Origin: Nocardioides sp. BP30
GTDB lineage: Bacteria; Actinomycetota; Actinomycetes; Propionibacteriales; Nocardioidaceae
Direction: 5' to 3'
Length of the DNA stretch: 64,000 bases
Assembly (NCBI RefSeq): GCF_029873215.1
Contig: NZ_CP123620.1
Coordinates: 1,798,001 to 1,862,000 of the forward strand
Positions 7,558 to 16,919 of the stretch are shown here, one piece after another. Numbering within the stretch: the stretch's first letter is position 1; the number at the start of each line of letters is the position of its first letter. The notes beneath the pieces are model-generated. The model was not told the DNA's origin. It worked only from the letters and a program-made list of their open reading frames with translations, and did no database searches. The translations under genes and the position numbers were made by a program.

Positions 7558-9183
7558 ATGAGTCCTGCCGACCGCGAGCGGCGCGAGCATCAGCGCCAGA
7601 TCGCCAGTACCCGCCCCCAGCGACCGTTGCGGACGCGGGTCGGTGCGCTCGCGGCCGAGATCCTGGCCGAGACCGGCGACCCGATGCTGACCCTCGCGGG
7701 CGATCCCGACACAGAGGTCACGGGGATCTCGCTGAGCTCCCAGCGCATCCTGGACGGCGACCTCTACGCCGCCCTACCCGGCAGCCGGGTGCACGGCATC
7801 GAGTACGTCGAGGACGCGGTCGAGGCCGGTGCGGTGGCGGTCCTGACCGACCAGGAGGGCATCGAGCGGGTGCGGCCGAACGCACCCGTGCTGGCCGGCG
7901 TACCGGTGCTTCTCGCCGACGACCCACGCCGGCTGCTCGGCCGCCTGGCCGCCCGGATCTACGGGGAGCCGGCCACCGAGATGCGCATGATCGGCGTGAC
8001 CGGGACCCAGGGCAAGACCACCACCACGCGGCTCATCACCGCGGGGCTGGAGGCCGCCGAGGTGCCGGCCGGCGTGATCGGCACGGTCGGCACCCGGGTC
8101 GCCGGCCGCGACCTGAGGACGGCGCTGACCACCCCGGAGGCCCCCGACCTGCACGCGCTCTTCGGGGTGATGCGGGAGGCCGGCGTCGAGGCCTGCGCGA
8201 TGGAGGTCTCCAGCCACGCGCTGGTGATGGGACGGGTCGACGGTGTCGTCTACGACGTGGCCGTCTTCCTCAACCTGGGTCGCGACCACCTCGACTTCCA
8301 CGCCGACCTCGAGGACTACTACCGCGCCAAGGCCTCCCTCTTCACCCCGCAGCGCGCGCGGCTGGCCCTGATCTGCATCGACGACGAGCACGGTCGCCGG
8401 CTCACGCGGGAGACCGACCTCCCGGTCCGCACCTTCTCCGCGCAAGGGGCCAAGGCCGACTGGCGCGCCCGCAACATCCACCTGCAGCCCGAGGGCTCCA
8501 CCTTCACCGCGGTGGGACCGACCGGACGCTACGACGTGCGCGTGCCGCTGCCGGGCGACTTCAACGTCAGCAACGCGCTCGCGGCGGTGGCGGCGGTGGC
8601 CGAGGCCGGGCTCGACGCCGAGGCGTTCGCCGCGGCGCTGGGCGGCTCGGGTGGCGTGCCCGGCCGGCTGGAACGGATCGACGAGGGCCAGGACTTCACC
8701 GTCGTCGTCGACTACGCCCACAAGCCCGACGCCGTCGAGGCGGCCATCCGGACGCTGCGCCCGCTCACCGCGGGAAGGATCATCACGGTCCTGGGCGCGG
8801 GTGGCGATCGCGACCCGGGCAAGCGGCCCATCATGGGCGAGATCGCCGCACGCCTCTCCGACGTACTCGTGGTGACCGACGACAACCCACGGACCGAGGA
8901 CCCCGCCGCGATCCGGGCGGCGGTGCTCGCCGGCGCCGCGGAGGGCCGCGCCGAGGTCAGCGAGATCGGCGACCGGCGGGAGGCGATCCTGTCCGCCATC
9001 GTCTCGGCCGCCGCAGGCGACATCGTGCTGATCGCCGGCAAGGGGCACGAGAGCGGACAGATCGTGGGCGAGCGGACGCACCCGTTCGACGACCGGGACG
9101 TGGCGCGCGAGGTCATCCGCGCACGCCTCGAGGTCGAGGCCGCAGGGGCCGCGCCCGAGAGCAGTCTCACAACCGACGCATAG
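7558..9183 (+). CDS. murE: UDP-MurNAc-tripeptide synthetase MurE
   Basis: 541 residues. It contains an ATP-binding P-loop [10 protein letters not shown] near residue 150 (with Q where N is more usual), the central domain with EVSSHAL near residue 219, and the C-terminal substrate-selecting motif D442-N-P-R-T-E-D-P. The arginine in this motif is characteristic of MurE enzymes that add diaminopimelate rather than lysine. The motif alone does not distinguish LL- from meso-DAP. A TAGCCT at 7543-7548, 9 nt before the ATG, could be the -10 box of an internal promoter with almost no leader. Normally murF follows; here mraY follows after 79 bp. Confidence 0.96.
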   Translation: MSPADRERREHQRQIASTRPQRPLRTRVGALAAEILAETGDPMLTLAGDPDTEVTGISLSSQRILDGDLYAALPGSRVHGIEYVEDAVEAGAVAVLTDQEGIERVRPNAPVLAGVPVLLADDPRRLLGRLAARIYGEPATEMRMIGVTGTQGKTTTTRLITAGLEAAEVPAGVIGTVGTRVAGRDLRTALTTPEAPDLHALFGVMREAGVEACAMEVSSHALVMGRVDGVVYDVAVFLNLGRDHLDFHADLEDYYRAKASLFTPQRARLALICIDDEHGRRLTRETDLPVRTFSAQGAKADWRARNIHLQPEGSTFTAVGPTGRYDVRVPLPGDFNVSNALAAVAAVAEAGLDAEAFAAALGGSGGVPGRLERIDEGQDFTVVVDYAHKPDAVEAAIRTLRPLTAGRIITVLGAGGDRDPGKRPIMGEIAARLSDVLVVTDDNPRTEDPAAIRAAVLAGAAEGRAEVSEIGDRREAILSAIVSAAAGDIVLIAGKGHESGQIVGERTHPFDDRDVAREVIRARLEVEAAGAAPESSLTTDA

Positions 9184-9262
9184 CCCCGGCGGGGCAGCGA
9201 CCACCCGGGTCCCGGGTGAGGAAGAATGGCGACGGCCGTGTCAGCGAAGTGAAGGTGGGTGC

Positions 9263-10354
9263 ATGAGAGCGATCCTGTTGAGTGGCGTCATCGCGCTGCT
9301 CCTCTCGCTCCTGGGCACCCGGCTGGCCATCCGGCAGTTCACCAAGTGGGGCTACGGCCAGGAGATCCGCGACGACGGCCCGACCAGCCACCACACCAAG
9401 CGCGGTACGCCGACGATGGGCGGCGTCGCGATCGTGCTGGCGGCGGTGGTCGCCTACCTGGTGGCCAAGTTCGCCGAGGGCGACGCGCCCAGCGCGAGCG
9501 GCTGGTTGCTGATCTTCCTGTTCTTCGGGTGCGCCCTGGTGGGCTTCCTCGACGACTTCATCAAGGTCTTCATGCAGCGCAACCTCGGCCTGCGCAGCGG
9601 TGCGAAGATGATCGGCCAGACAGCGGTCGCGGTCATCTTCGGCATCCTGGCCACGATGTTCTTCGCCGACGACCGGGGCGTGCACCCGGCCTCGCGCTAC
9701 CTCTCGACCATCCACGACTGGGGACCGAAGCTTCCGCTGGTCATCGTGATCGTGCTGATCTGGTTCATCGTCACCGCCACCAGCAACGCGGTGAACCTGA
9801 CCGACGGCCTGGACGGGCTGGCCACCGGCGTGTCGATGATGGTCTTCGGCGCCTACACCCTGGTCTGCATCTGGCAGAACAACCAGCGTTGCGGCAGCAC
9901 CAGGCCCAACGTCGACCAGCTGCACTGCTACACCGTGCGCGACCCGCTCGATCTGGCGATCGTGGCCGCCGCCATCACCGGGGCCTGCTTCGGCTTCCTG
10001 TGGTGGAACGCCTCCCCGGCGAAGATCTTCATGGGCGACACCGGCTCGCTCGCGCTGGGCGGCGCGCTGGCCGGCTTCGCGATCATGAGCCGCACCGAGC
10101 TGCTGATGGCCGTGATTGGCGGCATCTTCGTGCTCGAGACGCTCTCGGTGATCCTGCAGGTCAGCTTCTTCAAGCTGACCAAGCGCAACGGTGGCGCCGG
10201 CAGGCGACTGTTCCGGATGACGCCCATCCACCATCACTTCGAGATGCTCGGCTGGGAGCAGGTGACCGTCGTGATCCGGTTCTGGATCATCGCCGGCATC
10301 TGCGTGGCCGCCGGCCTCGGACTCTTCTACGGCGCCTGGGTGGCGGTCTCGTGA
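9263..10354 (+). CDS. mraY: Phospho-N-acetylmuramoyl-pentapeptide-transferase MraY
   Basis: 363 residues with about ten membrane segments. Family signatures are intact: [12 protein letters not shown] (about residue 46), [13 protein letters not shown] (about 176), [12 protein letters not shown] (about 256) and [11 protein letters not shown] (about 322). The enzyme transfers phospho-MurNAc-pentapeptide to undecaprenyl phosphate, giving lipid I. The start ATG has a GGTGGGTG leader. The 3' end overlaps the GTG start of murD. Confidence 0.98.
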   Translation: MRAILLSGVIALLLSLLGTRLAIRQFTKWGYGQEIRDDGPTSHHTKRGTPTMGGVAIVLAAVVAYLVAKFAEGDAPSASGWLLIFLFFGCALVGFLDDFIKVFMQRNLGLRSGAKMIGQTAVAVIFGILATMFFADDRGVHPASRYLSTIHDWGPKLPLVIVIVLIWFIVTATSNAVNLTDGLDGLATGVSMMVFGAYTLVCIWQNNQRCGSTRPNVDQLHCYTVRDPLDLAIVAAAITGACFGFLWWNASPAKIFMGDTGSLALGGALAGFAIMSRTELLMAVIGGIFVLETLSVILQVSFFKLTKRNGGAGRRLFRMTPIHHHFEMLGWEQVTVVIRFWIIAGICVAAGLGLFYGAWVAVS

Positions 10355-11844
10355 CCCGCTCCGGATCCACCGGCCCGGACCCCGCGGCCCTGGGGCGGCG
10401 CGACTCCTGGGAGGGCGTGCGCGCCGTCGTCGCCGGGTTCGGCGTCTCCGGCTTCGCCGCCGCCGACAACCTGCTCCATCTCGGCGCGGAGGTGACGGCG
10501 CTCGACGAGTCGACCGGGGACGAGGAGCGTCAGGAGAAGGCCGAGCTGCTCCGGGTGCTGGGCGCCGACGTACGGCTCGGTGCGGGCCAGACGGCGCGGC
10601 TGCCCGAGGACGTCGACGTGCTGGTGACCTCTCCCGGGTGGCGGCCGTCGGCGCCGCTGCTGGCGCAGGCCCGCGACCGCGGGATCCCGATCTGGGGCGA
10701 GGTGGAGCTGGCCTGGCGGCTGCGCGACACCGGACCCGGCGGCAACGCCGCGCCGTGGCTGGCGGTGACCGGCACGAACGGCAAGACCACGACCGTGCAG
10801 ATGCTCGACACCATCCTGCGCACCGCCGGCCTGCGCTCGGTCGCCGTCGGCAACGTCGGCCTGCCGATCGTGGAGGCGGTGATGGATCCGGCGCCCTACG
10901 ACGTCTTCGCGGTCGAGCTCTCCAGCTTCCAGCTGCACTACACGCAGTCGATGGCGGCCGAGAGCGCAGCGGTGCTCAACCTCGCCGAGGACCACCTCGA
11001 CTGGTACGGCTCGATGGAGGAGTACGCCGCCGACAAGGGCCGTATCTACGAACGTGTCAGCCGGGCGTGCGTCTACAACGCCGCGGACGAGCTCACCCGC
11101 CACCTGGTCGAGGAGGCCGAGGTGCAGGAGGGTGCACGGGCGATCGGCTTCACCCTGGGCATGCCCGGCGTCGGCATGGTCGGGGTGGTGGAGGACATCC
11201 TGGTCGACCGGGCGTTCATCGCCGAGCGGCAGACGAGCGCTGCCGAGCTGTGCACGATCGACGACCTGGGCCAGGCGCTCGGGCACACCCCGGCACCTCA
11301 CTACGTGCAGAACGCTCTCGCCGCGGCCGCGCTGGCCCGGGCGCACGGCGTCAGCCCCCGGGCGGTCCGGGACGGGCTGCGTTCCTTCCGCCCCGACGGA
11401 CACCGGATCGAGACCGTCGCCACTCACGGCGGCATCACCTGGGTGGACGACTCCAAGGCCACCAACCCGCATGCCGCCCAGGCCTCGCTGCAGGCCTACG
11501 ACCCGGTGGTGTGGATCGCCGGCGGGTTGGCCAAGGGCGCCCATTTCGAGGGGCTGGTGCCGTCGGTGCGCGACCGCCTCCGGGGCGTGGTGCTGATCGG
11601 ACGTGACCAGGACGTGATCGCCGAGGCTCTTGCGCGACACGCCCCCGATGTCCCGGTGATCGCGCTGCCCGCCGACGAGACTGGTGCCGCAGTCATGGGG
11701 CACGCGGTGCAGGCCGCCGCCCGGCTCGCAGTCGCCGGAGACACGGTGCTGCTGGCGCCGGGTTGCGCGAGTCAGGACCAGTTCCGCGACTACAAGGCGC
11801 GGGGCGACGCGTTCGTCGCCGCGGTGCGGGACCAGATCAGCTAG
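10351..11844 (+). CDS. murD: UDP-N-acetylmuramoylalanine--D-glutamate ligase MurD
   Basis: 497 residues from a GTG start at 10351 that overlaps the mraY stop (GTGA). It has the N-terminal Rossmann-like UDP-binding domain ([17 protein letters not shown]), the ATP loop [13 protein letters not shown] near residue 142, ELSSFQLHY near residue 190, and the C-terminal D-D-S-K-A-T-N-P motif near residue 367. It adds D-Glu to UDP-MurNAc-L-Ala in the cytoplasm. About 450 residues is typical, so the slightly longer length reflects the N-terminal extension and loops. Confidence 0.97.
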   Translation: MTRSGSTGPDPAALGRRDSWEGVRAVVAGFGVSGFAAADNLLHLGAEVTALDESTGDEERQEKAELLRVLGADVRLGAGQTARLPEDVDVLVTSPGWRPSAPLLAQARDRGIPIWGEVELAWRLRDTGPGGNAAPWLAVTGTNGKTTTVQMLDTILRTAGLRSVAVGNVGLPIVEAVMDPAPYDVFAVELSSFQLHYTQSMAAESAAVLNLAEDHLDWYGSMEEYAADKGRIYERVSRACVYNAADELTRHLVEEAEVQEGARAIGFTLGMPGVGMVGVVEDILVDRAFIAERQTSAAELCTIDDLGQALGHTPAPHYVQNALAAAALARAHGVSPRAVRDGLRSFRPDGHRIETVATHGGITWVDDSKATNPHAAQASLQAYDPVVWIAGGLAKGAHFEGLVPSVRDRLRGVVLIGRDQDVIAEALARHAPDVPVIALPADETGAAVMGHAVQAAARLAVAGDTVLLAPGCASQDQFRDYKARGDAFVAAVRDQIS

Positions 11845-11867
11845 CTGTCGAGCGGAGAGGGGGAGCG

Positions 11868-13133
11868 GTGACCACGGCCAACCCCGAGGAGACCGCCGGC
11901 GCCGCCTCTCCCGAGCGGCTCCCGCTCCGCGCGTGGGCCGGCTCGTGGCTCAGCCACCGGCTCACCACGCTCCAGGAGGCGCTCGAGCGGCCGCTGACGT
12001 CCTACTACCTGCTGCTCGGCGCCTCGGCGCTGCTGCTGGTCATCGGGCTGATCATGGTGATGAGTGCGTCCAGCGTCTACGCCTACCACTACTACAACGG
12101 CGACTCCTACGCCGTGGTCAAGAAGCAGCTGATGTGGGTGCTGCTCGGTCTTCCCGTCGCCTACCTGGCGAGTCGGATGTCGCAGCGCTGGATCCGGCGG
12201 CTGGTGTGGCCGGCGTACGTGCTCTCCCTGGGTCTGCTGCTGATGACCGCCTTCATGGGCATCTCGGTCTACGGCAACAAGAACTGGCTGGCGCTGGGCC
12301 CGATCCAGATCCAGCCCTCGGAGATCGCCAAGCTCGCCCTGGTGCTGTGGGCCGGGCACATCTATGCACTCAAGGAGCGCCGGCTGCGCAGCGTGCACCA
12401 CATGATCATGCCGGTCGTGCCCGGCCTGCTGCTGGCCACGATGCTGGTGCTGGTGGGGCACGACCTCGGGACCGCGCTGGTCTTCGGCGCCATCCTGCTC
12501 GGTCTGCTCTGGGTCGTCGGCTTCCCGAGCAAGTGGTTCGTCATCGCGTTGCTCGTGGTCGGTTCGGCAGCGCTCTTCTTCGTCGGCATCAGCCACGAGC
12601 GCCAGGTGCGCATCGAGAACTTCCTGAACCCGTTCAAGGACTTCCAAGGGGCCGGGTGGCAGGCCGGTCACGGCCTCTACGCGCTCTCCTCCGGCGGGTG
12701 GTTCGGCGAGGGGATCGGCGCGTCGCGGCAGAAGTGGGGCCAGTTGCCCGAGGCGCACACCGACTTCATCTTCGCCGTCCTGGGCGAGGAGCTCGGCCTG
12801 GTCGGAACGATGCTGGTGATAGGACTGTTCGTGGTGCTCGCCTACGCGGCCATCCGGGTGGCGCGCCAGACCAGCGACCCGTTCGTCCGGTACGTCACCT
12901 TCGGCGTGGTGGTGTGGCTGGTGGGGCAGGCGGTGATCAACATCGGGATGGTGCTCGCCTTCCTGCCGGTCATCGGCATCCCGCTGCCCCTGGTCTCCTA
13001 CGGGGGATCGGCGCTGTTGCCCTCCCTGGTCGCGCTCGGTCTGGTGATCGGCTTCGCCCGCCGCGAGCCGGAGGCCGCCGAGGCGCTCGCGCAGCGCAAG
13101 AGGTCCCGTTCGGCCGGCGTCTCGGCCCGGTAG
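11868..13133 (+). CDS. ftsW: Lipid II glycosyltransferase / divisome SEDS protein FtsW
   Basis: 421 residues from the GTG at 11868, chosen because GGAGAGGGGGA precedes it and upstream in-frame sequence overlaps murD. Ten or so membrane segments and SEDS motifs are present: N-K-N-W-L-A-LGPIQIQPSE-AK (about residues 142-160), H-D-L-G-T-A (about 200), the long loop with E-A-H-T-D-F-I-F-A-V-L-G-E-E-L-G (about 300), and the terminal PLVSYGGSALL. It polymerises septal glycan with FtsI. It is placed between murD and murG as in other actinomycetes. Confidence 0.96.
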   Translation: MTTANPEETAGAASPERLPLRAWAGSWLSHRLTTLQEALERPLTSYYLLLGASALLLVIGLIMVMSASSVYAYHYYNGDSYAVVKKQLMWVLLGLPVAYLASRMSQRWIRRLVWPAYVLSLGLLLMTAFMGISVYGNKNWLALGPIQIQPSEIAKLALVLWAGHIYALKERRLRSVHHMIMPVVPGLLLATMLVLVGHDLGTALVFGAILLGLLWVVGFPSKWFVIALLVVGSAALFFVGISHERQVRIENFLNPFKDFQGAGWQAGHGLYALSSGGWFGEGIGASRQKWGQLPEAHTDFIFAVLGEELGLVGTMLVIGLFVVLAYAAIRVARQTSDPFVRYVTFGVVVWLVGQAVINIGMVLAFLPVIGIPLPLVSYGGSALLPSLVALGLVIGFARREPEAAEALAQRKRSRSAGVSAR

Positions 13134-13145
13134 ATTTCAAGCACC

Positions 13146-14222
13146 ATGCGCGTCCTTCTCGCCGGCGGCGGCACCGCCGGCCACACCTCGCCCCTGCTCG
13201 CCACCGCCGACGCCCTGCGCCGGCTCGAACCCGGCGCGGAGATCACCTGCGTCGGCACGCCGCGAGGCTTGGAGAACGCCGTCGTCCCCGCCGCCGGATA
13301 CCCGCTCGAGCTCATCCCGCCGGTGCCGCTCCCGCGTGCGCTCAACGCCGAGCTGATGCGGGTGCCGGCCAACCTGCGTCGCGCCGTGCGGGCCGCGCGC
13401 GCCGTCCTCGACCGGGTCGAGCCCGACGTCGTCGTCGGGTACGGCGGCTACGTCTCGCTGCCGGTCTACCTGGCCGCCCGCCGCCGCAGGGTGCCGGTGG
13501 TGGTGCACGAGCAGAACGCGCTGCCGGGGCTGGCCAACAGGATCGGCGCGCGGGTGGCAGCGCGTGTCGGTGTGAGCTTCCCCGACACCCCGCTCCCGCA
13601 CGCCGAGTACGTCGGCCTGCCCATCCGCAGGCTGGTCTCCACGCTGGACCGGGCGGCCGTCCGGGCCGAGGCCCGGGCGTTCTTCGGCCTCGACGCCTCG
13701 CGTCCCACGGTGGTGGTGACCGGTGGCTCCCAGGGCGCGCGCCGGCTCAACGAGGCGATCACCGCCGCGGCGCCGGTCTTCGCCCACGCCGGCGTGCAGG
13801 TGCTGCACGTGGTCGGGCCGAGGAACGAGCTGCCCCGGGTGCCCGCCAGCGGCGTGCCCTACGTCGCCGTCAACTACGTGGACCGGATGGACTACGCCCT
13901 CGCGGCCGCCGACCTGATGGTCTGTCGGGCCGGCGCCTCCAGCGTCACCGAGGCCGCTGCCGTCGGCGTACCGGCCGTCTTCGTGCCGCTGGCGATCGGC
14001 AACGGCGAGCAGCGGCTCAACGCGCTGCCGGTCGTCGAGGCGGGTGGTGCGCTGCTCGTGCCGGATGCCGAGTTCACCGCCGACTGGGTCGCCGACACGG
14101 TCGTGCCGCTCGCCTCGGACGCGGACCGTCTCGCCACGATGGGCGCCAGGGCGAGCGCACTCATCCCGCGCGACGCCGACGAGAAGCTGGCGCGCATCGT
14201 GCTGGAGGTGGCGCGGCGATGA
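13146..14222 (+). CDS. murG: UDP-GlcNAc:lipid I N-acetylglucosaminyltransferase MurG
   Basis: 358 residues. The N-terminal G-loop is LLAGGGTAGHTSPLLA. It also has HEQNALPGLANR (about residue 122), VTGGSQGARRLNE (about 192) and a donor-binding A-G-A-S-S-V-T-E-A-A motif (about 261). The enzyme makes lipid II on the inner membrane face. A TAGATT at 13131-13136 lies 9 nt before the ATG, so an internal near-leaderless promoter is possible. The stop codon overlaps the ATG of a 27-codon ORF that runs into murC. Confidence 0.97.
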   Translation: MRVLLAGGGTAGHTSPLLATADALRRLEPGAEITCVGTPRGLENAVVPAAGYPLELIPPVPLPRALNAELMRVPANLRRAVRAARAVLDRVEPDVVVGYGGYVSLPVYLAARRRRVPVVVHEQNALPGLANRIGARVAARVGVSFPDTPLPHAEYVGLPIRRLVSTLDRAAVRAEARAFFGLDASRPTVVVTGGSQGARRLNEAITAAAPVFAHAGVQVLHVVGPRNELPRVPASGVPYVAVNYVDRMDYALAAADLMVCRAGASSVTEAAAVGVPAVFVPLAIGNGEQRLNALPVVEAGGALLVPDAEFTADWVADTVVPLASDADRLATMGARASALIPRDADEKLARIVLEVARR

Positions 14223-14302
14223 GCACGGGGATCGAGCGGATCGTCCGGTCCAGCGGGTCACCCGCGGGCTCGGCGCCCGAAGCGCAGCGGGCCGGTCGAT
14301 GA
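14219..14302 (+). CDS. Small 27-residue ORF bridging murG and murC
   Basis: ATG at 14219 overlaps the murG stop (ATGA), and the TGA at 14300-14302 overlaps the murC start at 14299 (ATGA). It encodes a 27-residue Ser/Gly/Ala/Arg-rich peptide with no recognisable motif. The exact double overlap means ribosomes leaving murG could reinitiate here and then pass to murC. It could be a coupling leader peptide or simply a non-functional reading frame. I do not recognise a family. Confidence 0.35.
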   Translation: MSTGIERIVRSSGSPAGSAPEAQRAGR

Positions 14303-15732
14303 GGGTTCCCGTTCCGGAGCGGATCCTCCCGGCCGAGGAGCTCGGCCGGGTGCACTTCGTCGGCATCGGCGGCGCCGGCCTGTCGGCGATCGCCCGGCTG
14401 ATGCTGGCGCGCGGCATCACCGTCAGCGGATCGGACGGTGTCGCCTCCTCGACGCTCGACCGGCTCCGAGAGGCGGGCGCGACCGTCTTCGTCGGGCACG
14501 CCGCCGAGCACGTCCACGGAGCCGACACGCTGGTCGTGTCCACCGCCGTGCGCGAGGACAACCCCGAGATCGTCGAGGCCCGCCGGCTGGGGCTGCGGCT
14601 GCTGCCGCGCTCGGCCGGGTTGGCGGCCGTGATGGCCGGCCGCCGTGTGCTGGCGGTCGCCGGCACGCACGGGAAGACGACCACCACCTCGCTGCTGACC
14701 GTGGCGCTCCAGGCGGCCGGTGCCGACCCGACGTACGCCGTCGGTGGCGAGCTGTCCGACACCGGTACCAACGCGGGGCAGGGCGGCAGCGACCTGTTCG
14801 TGGCCGAGGCCGACGAGAGCGACGGCGCCTTCCTCGTCTACCGCCCGCACGTCGCGGTGGTGACGAACGTGGAGGCCGACCACCTCGACCAGTGGGGCAC
14901 CGAGGAGGCCTATCAGGAGGCCTTCGCCGAGTTCATCGGCCGGGTCGACCCGGCCGAGCGCGGTGGCCTGGTGGTCGCCTGCGTGGACGACGACGGTGCT
15001 GCGGCGCTGCGCTCGGTGGCGACCTCGTTGGGTCGCAGGTTCGTCGGCGTGGGCGAGTCCGACCTGGCCGACGTCCGGGCCGTGGACGTCGTCCTGGAAG
15101 GGACCACCTCCTCCTTCACCGTGTTCGACCGGGACGGCGCCGTGGTCCGCGAGCTCGGCCGGATCACCCTGCAGATCCCGGGCAGGCACTACGTCGCCGA
15201 CGCGCTGGCCGCGCTGACCGTCGGGCTGCGGCTGGGCTACGACTTCGACCGGCTCAAGGCAGGGCTGGAGAGCTTCACGGGCACCCGGCGGCGGATGGAG
15301 CGCAAGGGCGAGGCCGCCGGCGTCCGGGTCTACGACTCCTACGCCCATCACCCGGCGGAGATCGCGGGCGACCTGGTGGCGGCCCGGTCCGTCGCCGGAG
15401 CCGGTCGGCTGATCGTCGCCTTCCAGCCCCACCTGGTCTCCCGCACCCGGATCTTCGGCGCACAGATGGGCCGCGAGCTCGGCGCCGCCGACGAGGTGGT
15501 CGTGCTCGACGTCTACCTCGCGCGGGAGGAGCCCGACCCGGCGGTGACCGGCGCGCTGGTGGCGGATGCGATCCCGCACGAACGCAAGCGACTGGTGGCG
15601 AGCCTGGACGAGGCCGCCGCCGCGCTGGCCGACCTCGCGCGACCCGGCGACCTGGTCCTCACCCTCGGTGCCGGCAACGTGACCGAGGTGGGGCCGAAGG
15701 TGCTCGAGCTGCTCGGGGAGCGGGGTGCCTAG
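14299..15732 (+). CDS. murC: UDP-N-acetylmuramate--L-alanine ligase MurC
   Basis: 477 residues from ATG 14299, which gives the expected start just before the UDP-binding loop HFVGIGGAGLSAIARLM. The ATP loop is AGTHGKTTTTSLL near residue 117. EADESDGAFL (about 171) and the C-terminal SYAHHPAEI (about 351) and FQPHLVSRT (about 376) motifs are typical. It adds L-Ala to UDP-MurNAc, the first amino acid of the stem peptide. Frame-compatible sequence upstream overlaps murG and is not used. Confidence 0.97.
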   Translation: MRVPVPERILPAEELGRVHFVGIGGAGLSAIARLMLARGITVSGSDGVASSTLDRLREAGATVFVGHAAEHVHGADTLVVSTAVREDNPEIVEARRLGLRLLPRSAGLAAVMAGRRVLAVAGTHGKTTTTSLLTVALQAAGADPTYAVGGELSDTGTNAGQGGSDLFVAEADESDGAFLVYRPHVAVVTNVEADHLDQWGTEEAYQEAFAEFIGRVDPAERGGLVVACVDDDGAAALRSVATSLGRRFVGVGESDLADVRAVDVVLEGTTSSFTVFDRDGAVVRELGRITLQIPGRHYVADALAALTVGLRLGYDFDRLKAGLESFTGTRRRMERKGEAAGVRVYDSYAHHPAEIAGDLVAARSVAGAGRLIVAFQPHLVSRTRIFGAQMGRELGAADEVVVLDVYLAREEPDPAVTGALVADAIPHERKRLVASLDEAAAALADLARPGDLVLTLGAGNVTEVGPKVLELLGERGA

Positions 15733-16504
15733 CCTGCGCCGACGCGCGGGGACCGGCGCCGCCGAGGCCGACACCGCCGAGCGCACCCGCAGGCGGTTCG
15801 CCCGGCGGCAGTGGCGTCGCCGCTGGCTCGCCTGGCGGTACGTCGTCGCGGTGCTCGTGGTCCTCCTGCTGGTCGCAGGAGGCCTGTGGGCGGCGTACTT
15901 CTCCTCCTGGCTCTCGGTCAAGAGCGTCGACGTCCAGGGGGTCTCGGGTGACACCACGCTGACCTCCGCCCAGATCCGTCGCGCCGCCGACGTGCCGACC
16001 GGGGGTCCGCTGCTGCGCGCGAACCTCGCCGCGGTCCAGCGCCGGGTCGCCGCCCTGGCGGCGGTGAAGTCGGTCGACGTGTCGCGGGAGTGGCCCTCCA
16101 AGGTCCGGATCGACGTCGTCGAGCGCACCCCCGTCGCGGTGATCGAGATCGGCGGGGCGCTGCACGCGCTGGACGCCGACGGCGTGGTGTTCTCCTCCTA
16201 CAAGCGCGCACCGAGCGGCCTGCCGAAGGTCTCCACGCCGGCCGGTACCGACGCCTCGGCGCTGCAGCAGGCGGCGGAGGTGGTGACCGCCCTGCCGCGC
16301 GACCTCTCCGCCGACGTCGACCACGTCGAGGTCAAGAGCGTCGACGAGATCTCGCTCGCGCTGTCGTCGGGGAAGAACGTGCAGTGGGGGAGCGCATCGG
16401 ACTCGGCCACGAAGGCCGAGGTGCTGGCGGCGTTGATGAAGGCGAAGCCCGATGCGCGCACCTACGACGTGTCGGTCCCAGGACAGCCTGTCACCTCCGG
16501 TTGA
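15725..16504 (+). CDS. ftsQ: Cell division protein FtsQ (DivIB)
   Basis: 259 residues from a GTG start at 15725 that overlaps the end of murC. It has a basic cytoplasmic N-terminus, one membrane segment (about residues 39-58), and then a POTRA domain beginning SVKSVDVQGVSGDTTLTSAQIRRAADVPTG with the usual second strand VKSVDVSREWPSKVRIDVVERTPVAVIE (motifs split here by alignment). The extracytoplasmic part is the FtsQ domain that binds FtsB/FtsL. The stop codon TGA lies inside the first copy of a 22-bp-period direct repeat. Confidence 0.94.
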   Translation: MPSLRRRAGTGAAEADTAERTRRRFARRQWRRRWLAWRYVVAVLVVLLLVAGGLWAAYFSSWLSVKSVDVQGVSGDTTLTSAQIRRAADVPTGGPLLRANLAAVQRRVAALAAVKSVDVSREWPSKVRIDVVERTPVAVIEIGGALHALDADGVVFSSYKRAPSGLPKVSTPAGTDASALQQAAEVVTALPRDLSADVDHVEVKSVDEISLALSSGKNVQWGSASDSATKAEVLAALMKAKPDARTYDVSVPGQPVTSG

Positions 16505-16556
16505 GTCGGGCCTCCGTCCCGGTTGAGTCGGGCCTCCGTCCGTGGTGAGTCGGGCC
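16499..16556. repeat. Direct repeat (22-bp period) at the ftsQ 3' end
   Basis: A unit beginning GGTTGAGTCGGGCCTCCGTC occurs at 16499-16519 and again, identical over 21 bases, at 16521-16541. A shorter third copy, GGTGAGTCGGGCC, is at 16544-16556. The first copy contains the ftsQ stop codon. This looks like tandem duplication of the gene's 3' end. Confidence 0.9.
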
Positions 16557-16919
16557 GGGGGCCGCGGGTCGGCCCCTCGCGGCAGGCCTACGGCCGCGCG
16601 GCGGCTCGTTCCTCGCCGGCGCGTCCTCCGGCAGCGCCGCTTCGGCGCCGCCCGCTGCCCCCGACCCGGCGCCCCGTCCTCCGGCAGCGTCGCAGACCCG
16701 GCCCGGCTCGGCGCGCCACGTCGTACGGCGAATTGTGCGCCAGTCACGAGCGGGCCCGCGTGTCTGCGCGATCTGGCGGGCTGCGCTGCCTAGTGTTCTG
16801 ATCACGGCGAGGTTGACATAACTATAACCCTCAGGATGAGGGTCAGGGTTGAGAGACTCGCCGGAAGACTTCGGAAGCAACAGCGTCGGCAAGCAAGCGA
16901 TAAGTGAGGGGCGACCACC
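16505..16919. other. 415-bp ftsQ-ftsZ spacer: repeats, then ftsZ promoter region
   Basis: No gene is supported here. The first 50 bases are direct repeats. A 15-bp direct repeat, CGTCCTCCGGCAGCG, lies at 16622-16636 and 16675-16689, and a short GCGCCG/CGGCGC hairpin at 16634-16648. The last 120 bases are relatively AT-rich and hold the ftsZ promoter elements. The long spacer suggests that ftsZ has its own regulated transcription, as is usual in actinomycetes. Confidence 0.8.
16813..16843 (+). promoter_or_regulatory. Candidate ftsZ promoter and hairpin/operator
   Basis: TTGACA at 16813-16818 is a perfect -35 hexamer. TATAAC at 16823-16828 resembles a -10 box but is too close to pair with it, so more than one promoter may overlap. 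A 6-bp inverted repeat, ACCCTC-aggat-GAGGGT (16827-16843), follows and could be an operator or a 5' UTR hairpin. A leader of about 70 nt separates it from the GTG start of ftsZ. Confidence 0.5.

Noticed and set aside
11763..11867. N-terminal extension of FtsW
   Set aside because: It overlaps murD, is basic and unlike FtsW, and a good ribosome binding site precedes the GTG at 11868.
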